Positions 45,037 through 55,375 are shown, numbered from the stretch's first letter. The stretch: 64,000 bases of DNA from UBA3824 sp017541145 (GCA_947168365.1 CAMVLO010000015.1:4072-68071), one strand, 5' to 3'. The notes: generated from the letters alone by a model not told the origin. Translations and numbers: made by a program.

Positions 45037-45615
45037 TTAGCCTAATCTCTTGTTGATTTCGTTCCAATTGATTATCGTCCAAAACTTTTCGATGTATTCT
45101 GCTCTACGGTTTTGATAATCAAGATAATAAGCATGTTCCCAAACGTCAATTGTCAACAACGGGATGTTGCCTCTCGTAACCGGATTTTGAGCGTTTTGCT
45201 CCTGCGAAATTTCAAGTTTACCGTCTGATTTCAATGATAACCAAACCCAACCCGAACCGAAAAGTCCGACACTCTTTTTGGTAAACTCGTCTTTGAAATT
45301 TTCAAAATTTCCAAAATCTCGGTTGATCAATTCCAAAATTTTGCCTAACGGTTTGTTGTCCTCAGACGATTTCTGAAACTGCAAAAAGTACAAATTGTGA
45401 TTGAGAATTTGTCCGGCATTATTAAAAATTGCACCGGATGCTTTTGATACAATTTCTTCCAATGTGTTATCTTTCAACTCACTATCTTTCAATAAATTAT
45501 TGAGATTGTTAACGTAAGTTTGAAGATGTTTTCCATGATGAAAACTGATAGTTTGAGCACTGATAACGGGTGCTAAATCCTCGTTGGAATACGGTAATGT
45601 GATTAATGTAAACAT
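45037..45615 (-). CDS. sodB: Superoxide dismutase, Fe/Mn family
   Basis: 192 residues from the ATG at 45615 (MFTLITLPYSNEDLAPVISA), where family members begin. An in-frame upstream extension is unlikely. Metal ligands are the His of ISFHHGKHLQTYV, the His of ILNHNLYFLQF, and Asp and His of TIDVWEHAYYLDYQNRR. The NNAGQILNH stretch has the Gln typical of the iron-type and the cambialistic Bacteroides enzyme. It converts superoxide to peroxide and oxygen in the cytoplasm and protects an anaerobe on oxygen exposure. A 30-base repeat lies just upstream. Confidence 0.95.
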   Translation of the reverse strand: MFTLITLPYSNEDLAPVISAQTISFHHGKHLQTYVNNLNNLLKDSELKDNTLEEIVSKASGAIFNNAGQILNHNLYFLQFQKSSEDNKPLGKILELINRDFGNFENFKDEFTKKSVGLFGSGWVWLSLKSDGKLEISQEQNAQNPVTRGNIPLLTIDVWEHAYYLDYQNRRAEYIEKFWTIINWNEINKRLG

Positions 45616-45704
45616 AATGATTATTGTTTTTTGATTTGGCTCAAATCTATAAATTCTTTTCCAAGGAAACAAGTACATTTTATGTTTTTAATTTTTGTTA
45701 CAAG

Positions 45705-45734
45705 ATTTTAAGAAGTTGAAGAAAAATTTGCAGA
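45705..45734 (+). repeat. Left 30-bp direct repeat flanking the restriction island
   Basis: It runs ATTTTAAGAAGTTGAAG and ends AATTTGCAGA. It matches the right copy at 57669-57698 at 29 of 30 positions in the same orientation. The two lie just outside the first and last genes of the type I island. A weaker relative (GAAAAATTTGCA and ATTTAACATAA shared) occurs at about 3874-3900. Confidence 0.8.
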
Positions 45735-45862
45735 TTTAACATAATCGATTTTAATAACATTTAATTGAGTATTACACCAAAAATATCGCGATATTACTTC
45801 AGAAACGCCTTTTTTTGCCAAAACGGAAGTAAAATCGCCACTTAAACATTAAAAAGCACATC

Positions 45863-46558
45863 CTACACCATCATCTTTTCCAATTTGTTTTTCCATTTTT
45901 CCCAATGGGGCATCTCTTTGGTGAGTAGGGCGTAGAAATCTGTGTTGTGGTTGCGGAAGATGAGGTGACACATTTCGTGAGTTATCACATACTCTATGCA
46001 ACAGCGTGAGGCACATATCAAACGTGGGTTCAGGTAGATGTGCCCGTCGGAGGTGCAATATCCCCAACGCTTGTCCATCTTTCTGATAGTGAGGGATTGC
46101 GGCTTGGCTCCGTATGCCGAAAACTGTTCTATTATCGGCTTGGCGTATTCTGCAAACTTGATTTTTGCACGCTCTCTGTACCACTTTTGCAACACTGCAC
46201 CCGCGTTTTGCTTGTTGCGGCACTCTATTTCCAATATGTTGTTTTGATAGTGCACAGTGTCGGTATCGCTCTCCTTGACCCTGAGCATATATTGCCGCCC
46301 TAAATATAAATGCGATTCGCCGCTGACATACTTGCGCTCGGTGGCAGGTGTGCCAAATGACTCAAAATAGCGTTTTTGCCGCAATATCCAATTGGCACGT
46401 TTGTGAACCTTCTGACGCAACTGCTCAATTGTGGCAGAGTACGGGGCTTTCAATAGCACTGTCTTATCAGGATTAACACAGATGACAAGCGCCCTGCGTT
46501 GTTCAAACTCTATGTCGTAATTGATTTCGGTAGCACCGTACAATATGCTGTCTTTCAT
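45863..46558 (-). CDS. YgjP/M48-like metalloprotease (DUF45) of the restriction island
   Basis: 231 residues if translation starts at the ATG that overlaps the hsdR stop (TAATG); a start four codons earlier (46570) is possible. The zinc site is THEMCHLIFRNHNTDFYALL, the HExxH of the SprT/YgjP-like DUF45 family, preceded by RWGYCTSDGHIYLNPRLI, also typical. Genes of this family commonly sit beside hsdR in type I loci, where their role is unknown. Suggested roles are proteolytic control of the restriction enzyme or DNA-protein crosslink repair. Last gene of the island. Confidence 0.88.
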   Translation of the reverse strand: MKDSILYGATEINYDIEFEQRRALVICVNPDKTVLLKAPYSATIEQLRQKVHKRANWILRQKRYFESFGTPATERKYVSGESHLYLGRQYMLRVKESDTDTVHYQNNILEIECRNKQNAGAVLQKWYRERAKIKFAEYAKPIIEQFSAYGAKPQSLTIRKMDKRWGYCTSDGHIYLNPRLICASRCCIEYVITHEMCHLIFRNHNTDFYALLTKEMPHWEKWKNKLEKMMV

Positions 46559-49500
46559 TATTTTATCCATATTTTTGCAACTTCAACACCTCCGTCAATT
46601 ATAACATCCATATCGTTGAAAGAAAAATCAACACTGTATTTGCGCTTGATATTGTCGATTAGTTCGTCTTCTAACTTTATTTTCATCTTGCCGATAGTGT
46701 CGCTTTTTGATTGCCAATCCACCAACACGGCACCGTCAACAATCACAATGGAGCGGATGATTGAATCAAAGGCTTTTGTGGTGGCAAGCGCCATTTCTTT
46801 TACGGGCATATCGGGGAAAATCCGCTTGTAGGTTTCGAGGGCTATGCCGTAATAGGCTTTTGCGGCGTTGTTATGTTCGAGTTCGGCAGGCAGTTCGCTG
46901 TCGGTGTGATTGAGTACGTCATCCTTGTATTGCTTCATTTTTTCAAGATACTCGTTGTCGTTGAGACGCCCCTGCTCATAGGCAAGGATGGTTTCGTTTA
47001 TCAACTGCGAAAACTTTTTGTAAAACGCAGGGTCAGAATCCATATTCTCCTTGATAAACTTGGCTGTACGGGTGGCTATGGTGTCGGCTTTGGCGGCTGT
47101 GCCTGTTATGCTGTCAACCTCTTTTTGAAAATTCTCGGTGTCAAAGATGTTTACCAAATTGGTAATGATTCGCACCTCGTCGCTCTCTACGTGGCGGTTG
47201 ATGAGTTTTTCGATTCTTGCCTCGTATTTTTTGTAGTCAATAGTGTCGGAATATCTAAGTTGCACCGATGTGCGCAGTTTGCAAAACATTTTTAAGTCCT
47301 CTTTGTATCGGGCGATGGTTTCGTCGTCGGTATTGTCGTAAAATTCTTTGGTGGACAATGCCAATTGCAAAACTGACGAAAACGCAGTAAGACGATCGTA
47401 AAACTCGTGCCTGATGTCATCTAAGCGCAACAACTGAGCGTAAGCCTCCAAATCGCGCTTGTTGGGTATGGTCTTGAAAATATCCCAAAGGTCGGAATGT
47501 TTTTGCGGCAGTTGGGATATTTTGTCGCTTACAGGTATCAATGTTTCGTGGAATATCTCGCGGTCTTCTTCGTCGTATTCGGAATAGATGCTCAACGCGC
47601 TGTCTAATTCTGCCAAAACTCCGTAATAATCAATTATGTAACCATAATCCTTGCCGTCGCAGTTGCGGTTGACTCGGGCTACTGCCTGCAACAATGTGTG
47701 GCCTGTAAGACTACGGTCGAGATACATCACGGTTACTTTCGGCTCGTCGAATCCTGTGAGAAGTTTGTCAACCACTATCATAATCTCGGGTTCGTCCTGA
47801 TGCTTGAACCTCGAAATCAGGTTTTCTTGGTATTTGTGGGGCGTTGCGTGTTCGTCCATCATACGCTGCCAAAATATTTTCACCTCCTCCTGAATGCCGC
47901 CAAATGATGAATCTTCACCCTCGCGCTCGTCGGGAGGAGTTATCAAAACTGCCGACGATACTTTTCCTATCTCGTCCAAAAACTTTTTGTAGAGAATGGC
48001 GATGCGTTTTTTAGGCGTTACGAGCATAGCCTTGAATCCTGTATTTTTCCAATTCTCAACAAAATGATCGGAAATGTCGGTTGCTATTGAATAAATTCGC
48101 TGTTCGGTTTGGTTGATGACTCCTGTGCGCGAGAATTTCTTTTTGAGGTCGGTGGACTGCATTTCGGTGAGACCTTCGCAGGCACGGTTGAAGAAATTGT
48201 CGATAGGTCCTTCGCTAACATACTGAGGCACAATGCGTCCTTCATAGAGCAACGGCACTACGGCGTGGTCTTCCACGGCTTGTTTTACTGTATATACGGG
48301 CTTAATGATGCCGCCGAAAGTACGTGCGGTGTTTTTGTCTTTCCTCATCAGAGGCGTACCTGTAAACGCTATTTTGCAGGCGTTGGGCAATACACGGGTC
48401 ATCTGCGCCGCCATATCCTTGTACTGACTTCGGTGCGCCTCGTCGATAAGTACGAAAATGTCAGGATTGGCGATAGGCTGCTTGATTTTTTTGATTGCCG
48501 TTGCAAACTTGTTGATTATGGTGGTGATTACAGGAATGTTGCTGTTTTCCAACAGTTCTGCAAGACCTCTGCCCGTGGTGGCATTCTCCACCTCCTTGCC
48601 GCATTTGCGGAATGTTTTTGTGATTTGGGAGTCGAGGTCGGTGCGGTCGGTTACTAATACGATGCGCGGATTTAGCACCACTGTGGCTATTTTCTGCGCC
48701 AACATCACCATTGTGAGCGATTTGCCGCTGCCCTGAGTGTGCCACACAACTCCTCCGTTGCGCCTGCCGGCTTCGATAGGTTTTATGCGCTCGATAGTTT
48801 GGTTGACAGTGAAATACTGCTGATAACGGGCTATTTTTTTGATGCCCGCGTCATAGATTGTAAAGTGGAATATCAGTTCCAACAACCGTTCGGGACGGCA
48901 CAGATTGTAGATGTATTCGTCTTGCGGCGTGGGTATGCGTTCTTCTTCGCTATCTTTGTTTACAAGGTTGTGCAATCGGGTCTGATAATCTTTTTTGATG
49001 TCATTGTTGATAAACATCTCATTCCATTTGCACCAGAATTTTGGTGCAGCCCCCGTGGTGGCGTAACTGCCGAAACTATTGCCGACAGCCAAAAGCAACG
49101 CGCTGTACACATAGAGTCCCCTAATGCCGTCGTCCTGCTGATTGCGAAGGTGCTGAGATATAGCCTGCTCTTCCGCGCCCTTGATGTCGGGACGTTTGCA
49201 CTCTATTACCACAAGCGGAATGCCGTTAACAAAAAGCACTATGTCGGGGCGGTAAGTATCCGACGACCCTGTGCGGGTAACGGCAAACTCTTTGGTAACG
49301 TGATAAACATTTTTTTCGGGATTAGTCCAGTTGATATAGCGCATAGTAAAGGTTTTCTTGTCGCCGTCAACGCTCTGCTCAAACGCCTTGCCGAGCGTTA
49401 GCATATTGTAAACGGCTTCGTTGCCGCTGATATAACCGTCTTCCATTGGAATGTTGCGCATAGCAACCACACCGTTTTCGATGTTTTGCTCCGAAAAACG

Positions 49501-49704
49501 TTCTTCTTTTCGGTTGCCTATATGGATAGAATTGAGTTCGCGCAGTTGCCGCCTAAGCACATCTTCAAGCAACACGTTAGACATCTTGCCGCCACGCATC
49601 GACAATGCTTCTTCCGGCGAAATGTATTTGTAGCCCAACTTTTTAAGAAGGTCCACCGCCGGAATAAGACTTATGTCGTTTTCGTTGAATGATATTCTGT
49701 CCAT
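46558..49704 (-). CDS. hsdR: Type I restriction enzyme, R subunit
   Basis: 1048 residues from the ATG at 49704. The nuclease domain has TYRPDIVLFVNGIPLVVIEC followed by KRPD (D...ECK) near residues 150-170. The superfamily 2 translocase has Walker A HTQGSGKSLTMVML near 325, VLIDEAHRSQY and AFTGTPLMRKD. The C-terminal helical region fits the HsdM-binding end. HsdR translocates unmethylated DNA and cuts it at a distance. It starts two bases after the KAP ATPase gene stop. Normal length for the family. Confidence 0.95.
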   Translation of the reverse strand: MDRISFNENDISLIPAVDLLKKLGYKYISPEEALSMRGGKMSNVLLEDVLRRQLRELNSIHIGNRKEERFSEQNIENGVVAMRNIPMEDGYISGNEAVYNMLTLGKAFEQSVDGDKKTFTMRYINWTNPEKNVYHVTKEFAVTRTGSSDTYRPDIVLFVNGIPLVVIECKRPDIKGAEEQAISQHLRNQQDDGIRGLYVYSALLLAVGNSFGSYATTGAAPKFWCKWNEMFINNDIKKDYQTRLHNLVNKDSEEERIPTPQDEYIYNLCRPERLLELIFHFTIYDAGIKKIARYQQYFTVNQTIERIKPIEAGRRNGGVVWHTQGSGKSLTMVMLAQKIATVVLNPRIVLVTDRTDLDSQITKTFRKCGKEVENATTGRGLAELLENSNIPVITTIINKFATAIKKIKQPIANPDIFVLIDEAHRSQYKDMAAQMTRVLPNACKIAFTGTPLMRKDKNTARTFGGIIKPVYTVKQAVEDHAVVPLLYEGRIVPQYVSEGPIDNFFNRACEGLTEMQSTDLKKKFSRTGVINQTEQRIYSIATDISDHFVENWKNTGFKAMLVTPKKRIAILYKKFLDEIGKVSSAVLITPPDEREGEDSSFGGIQEEVKIFWQRMMDEHATPHKYQENLISRFKHQDEPEIMIVVDKLLTGFDEPKVTVMYLDRSLTGHTLLQAVARVNRNCDGKDYGYIIDYYGVLAELDSALSIYSEYDEEDREIFHETLIPVSDKISQLPQKHSDLWDIFKTIPNKRDLEAYAQLLRLDDIRHEFYDRLTAFSSVLQLALSTKEFYDNTDDETIARYKEDLKMFCKLRTSVQLRYSDTIDYKKYEARIEKLINRHVESDEVRIITNLVNIFDTENFQKEVDSITGTAAKADTIATRTAKFIKENMDSDPAFYKKFSQLINETILAYEQGRLNDNEYLEKMKQYKDDVLNHTDSELPAELEHNNAAKAYYGIALETYKRIFPDMPVKEMALATTKAFDSIIRSIVIVDGAVLVDWQSKSDTIGKMKIKLEDELIDNIKRKYSVDFSFNDMDVIIDGGVEVAKIWIK

Positions 49705-49705
49705 A

Positions 49706-52429
49706 TTATTGTTCAAGTTTGATTTGTGTAAAGGTAAAGTCAATCAATTCTTCAAAGTTTTTTCCTTTGCATTTTTCTACAAATTCTAAATACTCATTTA
49801 TTATTGGATTGTCTTTTTTAATGGTATTTAAGTATTTGATGAAATCATCCCACGTATCCCATAACTGAGAGGGCAACCATATATTGACTTTGTATTTTAG
49901 TGGTTGTTCTTCAATAATTGTGCGTATAATTAATTCTTGAATATGTCGCTTTGCATATTCTTTCATTAAATCCTTGTTGTGAGGAAGAGGACGTGCTGTT
50001 TTGACACCATTATTTGAAAATACATCTTTGGTGTACTGATATCCGTCGAATACGTTGTTTATATTATCGTCGTTTTGGTTTAAACAATCCTCGAAAATCG
50101 TTTGTCTGATTTCATTCAATTCAGTTCTAGACAATGGATAATTCCACATTCCATCATCTTCAATATCGTAAAGATATAAAGCCAATCTTCTGCTATATCC
50201 ATTTTCGCACAAAGTTTTTTTGATGAACGATTTGTCTTCGTCTGAAAATTGTTTGTCGTCGTTAAATACTTTTAATTGGTTTATTTGTTCTGTTATGTAA
50301 TAAAAATCAAATGAGATAATAGAGAGTGCAAACAGAAGCATCCGAACATATCTTTTTTGCTCGTCCTTATTGTCGCTCACAGGTAGTTGTTTTAGTTTGG
50401 CTGCCAATGCACTTGATCTATTCACTGACCATTCTTTGAATTTTGCTTTTATGCTTTCCTCGTCTTTTTGAAGTATCTCGTCAAATTCTAAATCAGACAA
50501 ATCTGAATCTAATATGGAAATACTAAAATATCTGTCGGTGTGGAATATGTTATTAATGCTCTTTTTAGAAGTATTAATAGTAGTGGATGGAAACAGTTGG
50601 TGTAATATGTCTGATATTTTTCCCTTATCAGATTCTCTTAGATGTAGTTTCTCATCATTTTCATTAATATATTTTGTTATGCTGTATAGTGCAGAATATG
50701 AAAGAGCCGTAAAAAGGTCATCATTAAGTAATTCATTTCTCTCAAATAGTTCGTAACAATTGTAAGAGTTTTGTTTCAATACTCTATCTCTTTCTTTATC
50801 CAAAATTGCATAAACCGTCGGATATTTGTTTTTCAATATTTCAAGTACAAATAGATCATTTACATCTATTTCGCCTTTTAGTTTTGAGTATGACGACTTA
50901 AAAGAATTTACAATTCTCTTGACATCGCGGATATTGGTTATATTATCATTGATGATGTTCTTTTTGGCAAATACGTTGTCATTATGATAGATCAACTTTT
51001 TAAACTCTTCTTTATCTTCTTCTGCCAAAAACTTAGTTGTAGATTCGTAAATTGCATCTTTAATGGTTGTTTTGTCGATTTGAGGCAGCACAAACTCAAT
51101 TTGGAAGACCTTCTCCGCATAATCTAATTCCTTGTTGTGCGTTTTGTCTTTAATGCAATTCAATAAGTACTCTTTGTCGTAAGCAACAATAAAATACATA
51201 TATGGAAAGTTGGAAATATTACGAATCAATTTCAAAACTTCCATTATTTCATTAGAATCCAGTCGGTCTATGTCGTCAACAAATACAACTATTTTTTTTC
51301 CTATTTTTTTGATAGAGTTATTGATTGCACTTATTTTGTCTCCAAGTTTAGAGGGTGGAGAAATTAGATCCACAATAGTGGATGCAAGTTTGGTTTCAGG
51401 AGTACCAATCGATGATAATATTTTTGAATAATCTATGAAATCACTTGCTAACGTGCTGTCTAATGGTTTGATATTTTTGCTCAATTCATCAAAAAACAAA
51501 GTAATAAGATTGGAATTGTGGGCATATAGCCACGGATTAAAATCAATAATAATACATTCCTCATTGCGTCCTTTGATTATATTTTCTTTCATAAAATTCA
51601 TAAAAGAAGTTTTTCCTGTACCCCACGGAGAAACGATACCAAATGAAAAAGCACCTTTTGAAGTGTCAGTATTAAGTATTTTATTCACAGAATCTTGAAC
51701 GAAGATTTTCCTGTTGAATGTATCGTCATTTGCATCTTCCTTAGGCATATCTCTCTCAAATCCACCATTAAATATAATTTTATTCTTAGGGTTAAGAAAA
51801 CACCGTGTCAGTTCAAAACCACCATAAAGCGCCACTATGTCAATATATTTTAATAAATCAAATAAGGCAAATGATTCAAAATCAAATCTATCTGAAAAGA
51901 AACGATAATACGCCCAAAATCCAGTCGATACTATTCCCTTTAATAAATGCTCACTTGTTTTTTTTCTTTTGGGTTCTGTAATAACGACGTTTATAATAAG
52001 CAATGCAGCAAGTATATAGAAAACAAAATCGCTTACAATATTGCTTTCAAAATGAGAAAACAACGGGTTAACCAATGTTTTTACTATTACATCTTCCCAT
52101 AATGAATAAAACAAAATATAGATCACACTAATAATAACAATTTTATTTTTCAAATATGGTGTGATATTACGTTCTATCCACTGTTTTATTTTTTCTTTTA
52201 TGGACCTTTCGTCCTTCTTATTTTTCTTCTCTTCTTTTTCGGATGGTTTAGTTTCGGGGGAGATACCGCGTTCAGAAACTGTTTCCTTGACAGACGCGTC
52301 ATTTCCCTTACCCTCTTTTGTGAGGGCGGGTACATCTCCGAGTGTTTTAGTCCTAACATTGACGTTAGTCATTTCGGGAACCAATTCTTCTACTTTTATA
52401 TTGATATCGTTGTTCTCCATAGATTCCAA
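49706..52429 (-). CDS. KAP-family P-loop ATPase with two membrane segments
   Basis: 907 residues. A charged N-terminal region (about 1-90, many Glu and Lys) precedes two hydrophobic segments near 95-150, as in KAP NTPases. Walker A is IVSPWGTGKTSFMNFMKENI near residue 270, and Walker B IVVFVDDIDRLDSNEIMEVL near 390 is followed by YFIVAYDKEYL. The rest is a long helical C-terminus. KAP proteins are membrane-tethered ATPases, and several are linked to phage exclusion or to restriction loci. It sits between hsdS and hsdR with five-base and one-base gaps, so it is part of the system. Confidence 0.87.
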   Translation of the reverse strand: MESMENNDINIKVEELVPEMTNVNVRTKTLGDVPALTKEGKGNDASVKETVSERGISPETKPSEKEEKKNKKDERSIKEKIKQWIERNITPYLKNKIVIISVIYILFYSLWEDVIVKTLVNPLFSHFESNIVSDFVFYILAALLIINVVITEPKRKKTSEHLLKGIVSTGFWAYYRFFSDRFDFESFALFDLLKYIDIVALYGGFELTRCFLNPKNKIIFNGGFERDMPKEDANDDTFNRKIFVQDSVNKILNTDTSKGAFSFGIVSPWGTGKTSFMNFMKENIIKGRNEECIIIDFNPWLYAHNSNLITLFFDELSKNIKPLDSTLASDFIDYSKILSSIGTPETKLASTIVDLISPPSKLGDKISAINNSIKKIGKKIVVFVDDIDRLDSNEIMEVLKLIRNISNFPYMYFIVAYDKEYLLNCIKDKTHNKELDYAEKVFQIEFVLPQIDKTTIKDAIYESTTKFLAEEDKEEFKKLIYHNDNVFAKKNIINDNITNIRDVKRIVNSFKSSYSKLKGEIDVNDLFVLEILKNKYPTVYAILDKERDRVLKQNSYNCYELFERNELLNDDLFTALSYSALYSITKYINENDEKLHLRESDKGKISDILHQLFPSTTINTSKKSINNIFHTDRYFSISILDSDLSDLEFDEILQKDEESIKAKFKEWSVNRSSALAAKLKQLPVSDNKDEQKRYVRMLLFALSIISFDFYYITEQINQLKVFNDDKQFSDEDKSFIKKTLCENGYSRRLALYLYDIEDDGMWNYPLSRTELNEIRQTIFEDCLNQNDDNINNVFDGYQYTKDVFSNNGVKTARPLPHNKDLMKEYAKRHIQELIIRTIIEEQPLKYKVNIWLPSQLWDTWDDFIKYLNTIKKDNPIINEYLEFVEKCKGKNFEELIDFTFTQIKLEQ

Positions 52430-52434
52430 ATTAT

Positions 52435-53610
52435 TTATTTTATTCGTTTCTTTCCTGTTAACAATACTTGCATCAGTCCTTTCTTCTGCTCTTGCAGCCT
52501 TGACAGTTTTTGTTTTTGTATCTCAATTTCTTGGTCGGCTTGAACCAAGATAGATGCTATGGCGTTTTGTTCCTCGATTGAAGGATAAGGGATTTTTAAA
52601 GCCATAAAATCTTCTGAATTTACATTCAACAAACCATCGCCTCTTGCGCCAGAAGTAATAATTTGTTTCAATTGTTTATCTAAACCATGATTAATAAAGA
52701 ACTGTTGATAAAACTCACAACATGTCTTGTCAATCACTCTAAAACAAATATATACAAATGGTACAACGGCAGATTCTTCTTTGAGGCGATAAATACAGCC
52801 CATCTCGTAAAGATTAGAATTACCTTTGTTGTAAGCAAAATCACCTTTGCGTAATAGAGTGTATTTGTCAAGACTATTGCCTGCGACAACTCGGTCAAAT
52901 TTGTGAGTTTGAGAAATCAAACCAAGTTTTGCAGAAATTGTCATAGGAATATGACCTTCGCCATCATTTTTATCGCGAATTTCAGTAAAATGATCTTGAA
53001 TCGTGTGATAACTCCATTCCCCTTCAAACCCTTTCAACCTTTTCTTTCCCGTAAGCAATTGCTGCATAAGACCACGTTTGCGCAAAGTGAGTTTGTCTAA
53101 CAGAGCGGTTTGTTTTGATATGGCAGTATCCCAAAGAGAAAGGATTTCGGCAATTTTGGCTTGTTCTTGGTGCGTTGGGATGGAAAGTTTGTATCTTACA
53201 AGTTTTTCCACGGATAGTCCCGGTTGTGCGGAAGATTCTGCAAATCTATTCAGATTCCAGTGCTCTAATTTATATTTTAGCCATTGGGTATTTTCGTTTG
53301 TTTGCACAGCAATGGCGTGTTCTGTGATATAGTTCTTCCCTTCAATATAATTAATATTTCCACACAAAGCACCTTGCCGACCAATCAATATGTAATTCCC
53401 ATCGTGGGTAAAGGTGTTTGTGTAACCTCTTAACCCATTACCTCCATAAACAGCATATAAGCCTTCTTCATATATGGATTTGGAAGTAATCGTGTTCCCG
53501 CTTTTGAAATGAGTGCATACTTCTCCCAACCTCTTTACTTCCCAGTCTTCGGGAATGATGCCGAGGGGAGAATCTTTGTATCCTTGTGGTATATGTTGGT
53601 TTTTATTCAT
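52435..53610 (-). CDS. hsdS: Type I restriction specificity subunit (full length, two target-recognition domains)
   Basis: 391 residues in two halves. Each half has a target-recognition domain and a conserved helical spacer ending LMQ.LLTGKKR (near residues 195 and 390). The first domain starts after GIIPEDWEVKRLGEVCTHFK. The paired helices set the distance between the two half-sites of the recognised DNA. It is the specificity subunit for HsdM and HsdR. It lies downstream of the regulator-nucleotidyltransferase pair rather than next to hsdM, which is an unusual order. Confidence 0.93.
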   Translation of the reverse strand: MNKNQHIPQGYKDSPLGIIPEDWEVKRLGEVCTHFKSGNTITSKSIYEEGLYAVYGGNGLRGYTNTFTHDGNYILIGRQGALCGNINYIEGKNYITEHAIAVQTNENTQWLKYKLEHWNLNRFAESSAQPGLSVEKLVRYKLSIPTHQEQAKIAEILSLWDTAISKQTALLDKLTLRKRGLMQQLLTGKKRLKGFEGEWSYHTIQDHFTEIRDKNDGEGHIPMTISAKLGLISQTHKFDRVVAGNSLDKYTLLRKGDFAYNKGNSNLYEMGCIYRLKEESAVVPFVYICFRVIDKTCCEFYQQFFINHGLDKQLKQIITSGARGDGLLNVNSEDFMALKIPYPSIEEQNAIASILVQADQEIEIQKQKLSRLQEQKKGLMQVLLTGKKRIK

Positions 53611-53634
53611 AGTCTTTCTATGCCCATAAGTAAA

Positions 53635-54399
53635 TTAAAGTTTGAATCTTGATAATAAATCGTTATATACATCTTTTGGTGCCAGGTTCTCATAACCTGC
53701 TTGCGTTAGCATTTGCTCAGTAGGAAGATTGTCTGCTATGGTATGAGCGAATTTGCGCATATCGCTGAGTATTGTATCAGGCAACTCTATCTCTGTATTT
53801 GCCGACAAAAGAGGCAAAAGTCTGAATATATCGTTTTTATGCTTTTCGATATTCACAGAATCGACGTGGATGCCGTTTCCTTTGAGTTGTTTGTTGCTCA
53901 AATATGCATACGCTTTTAGACATATCAACGCCTCTATATTTGCATAGTGGACACCTTCACTTATTTCGCTGTGTTTTAATGTAAAATTGTAATAATTGTC
54001 GTCCAACAGAATGGCAGACAAACTCGACAATCCTTCATCGGCAGGTATCGGAGTAATGTGTATATCATCAGGCAGAATCAATGCATCGGGTTTCCTGCAA
54101 AAAAGTTCTATCTGCGTAGGAAAAGTTATTTCTGTTGGATTTTGAAAACGAAATGCATTACGTTTCTGAGTTTCTTGCTCTCGTTTCTGATAATTACCTT
54201 CCCTTATGAAATCCCAAAAATGCGCTACAAATTCTGTTGTCAGAGCCTCCACATTAAGGATAATGTCGAAATCTTTGGTTGCTCTTGGCGTAAGACCAGA
54301 GTCAGACAACACTGCATCACAGGCTGCACCGCCTATTATGATATAGTTGTCGGAGAATTTTTCAAACCTTTGTCTGAATATGTTTAACCCTCTTACCAT
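53635..54399 (-). CDS. Nucleotidyltransferase-fold protein (AbiEii-like)
   Basis: 254 residues. The nucleotidyltransferase core is visible as NYIIIGGAACDAVL near residue 20 and RATKDFDIILNVEAL near 40, giving the GG and D-x-D pattern of the AbiEii/DUF1814-like group. HSEISEGVHYANIEALICLK in the middle contains the typical conserved third acidic segment. In AbiE type IV toxin-antitoxin pairs such a protein is the toxin, next to a winged-helix antitoxin. Its start overlaps the upstream winged-helix gene by seven bases. It has 24 bases to hsdS. Confidence 0.75.
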   Translation of the reverse strand: MVRGLNIFRQRFEKFSDNYIIIGGAACDAVLSDSGLTPRATKDFDIILNVEALTTEFVAHFWDFIREGNYQKREQETQKRNAFRFQNPTEITFPTQIELFCRKPDALILPDDIHITPIPADEGLSSLSAILLDDNYYNFTLKHSEISEGVHYANIEALICLKAYAYLSNKQLKGNGIHVDSVNIEKHKNDIFRLLPLLSANTEIELPDTILSDMRKFAHTIADNLPTEQMLTQAGYENLAPKDVYNDLLSRFKL

Positions 54400-55358
54400 A
54401 TATTTTCTATCATTTTGTTTAATTGATACTGTACACGCTCGTCCACGTTATCTTTCATCGAAAGATAGAGCGAAATTTTATCCACTATGCCATCATTGTC
54501 TGCAAACAATCCAGGATTGTAATTCCATACCTCGATATGTACAGGGCAACAACTGTCTGCGGTACTATATGCCGTAACTTCTTTTTTGAACACATCAATG
54601 CTCACTGCTACGTGTTCGTATGTGTCAGGATTGATCATTGTGTAATCTGCCAATGCGGAAACCCCCGACTTGTATGCTCTTGATGGTATCGTTTGGGCAT
54701 ATACTATCCCTCGTATCGGCGATTTAATCAATTTAATCGCCTTGTTGAAAAGTTTTTCTTTGTTTTCGTCAAAATGTACCTGTTTGACTCTTGTTCCAAT
54801 AGTGTCGCACAGTTTGGCATCAGAAAGCAATTCTATTGCCCTGCTTACAGTAGGGTAGGGCATATTCAACGAGTTTTGCAACTGTTGGTAAGTAAAATTG
54901 TTTTCCTTACTATATAGATAATAAATCAAAATAGTCTGCGCCGTAGGAGGAAGCGGGGTGCTTGACAAATGCGTTGGCTGTTGCTGTTTCGCTTTTTTGC
55001 TATATAATATTGTGAACAGTTCCGGCAAATAGACCAAAGAACCAGGTACAATATAATTGATTCTTTGTTCGCACAGCCTTCCTCTATTGTAACTTTGTAT
55101 ATGGTCGAAAACAAATATAACAGGATAGCCCCATTCTTGTTTTATCATTTTCTCGTGCTTGGCATAATTGCTAGGCGGCATAATGTTTTCCGATTCATAT
55201 CGAGCGAATATCACAGGCTGTTCATAGATATAACATATATAAAAACGATATATGCTCGTAAGAAAAGAGGGTAGTCTCTTAATCGTACGAGTGTTGATTT
55301 GTGATACTGCAATTTCTATCCCAAGTTCTTTTTTGATATATTCAACAGCCTGAATCAT
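54393..55358 (-). CDS. Winged-helix regulator paired with the nucleotidyltransferase
   Basis: 321 residues. A central winged-helix is seen at about 140-195 (TAQTILIYYLYSKENNFTYQ, then LNMPYPTVSRAIELLSDAKL). The C-terminal 110 residues (SGVSALADYTMINPDTYEHV) resemble the AbiEi-like partner domain. The N-terminal 130 residues carry an unassigned domain. The most likely job is antitoxin and autorepressor for the downstream nucleotidyltransferase. A promoter with a long dyad lies immediately upstream. A MarR-like or other regulator of the restriction genes is the alternative. Confidence 0.7.
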   Translation of the reverse strand: MIQAVEYIKKELGIEIAVSQINTRTIKRLPSFLTSIYRFYICYIYEQPVIFARYESENIMPPSNYAKHEKMIKQEWGYPVIFVFDHIQSYNRGRLCEQRINYIVPGSLVYLPELFTILYSKKAKQQQPTHLSSTPLPPTAQTILIYYLYSKENNFTYQQLQNSLNMPYPTVSRAIELLSDAKLCDTIGTRVKQVHFDENKEKLFNKAIKLIKSPIRGIVYAQTIPSRAYKSGVSALADYTMINPDTYEHVAVSIDVFKKEVTAYSTADSCCPVHIEVWNYNPGLFADNDGIVDKISLYLSMKDNVDERVQYQLNKMIENIW

Positions 55359-55375
55359 AGTTTATAATATATTAT

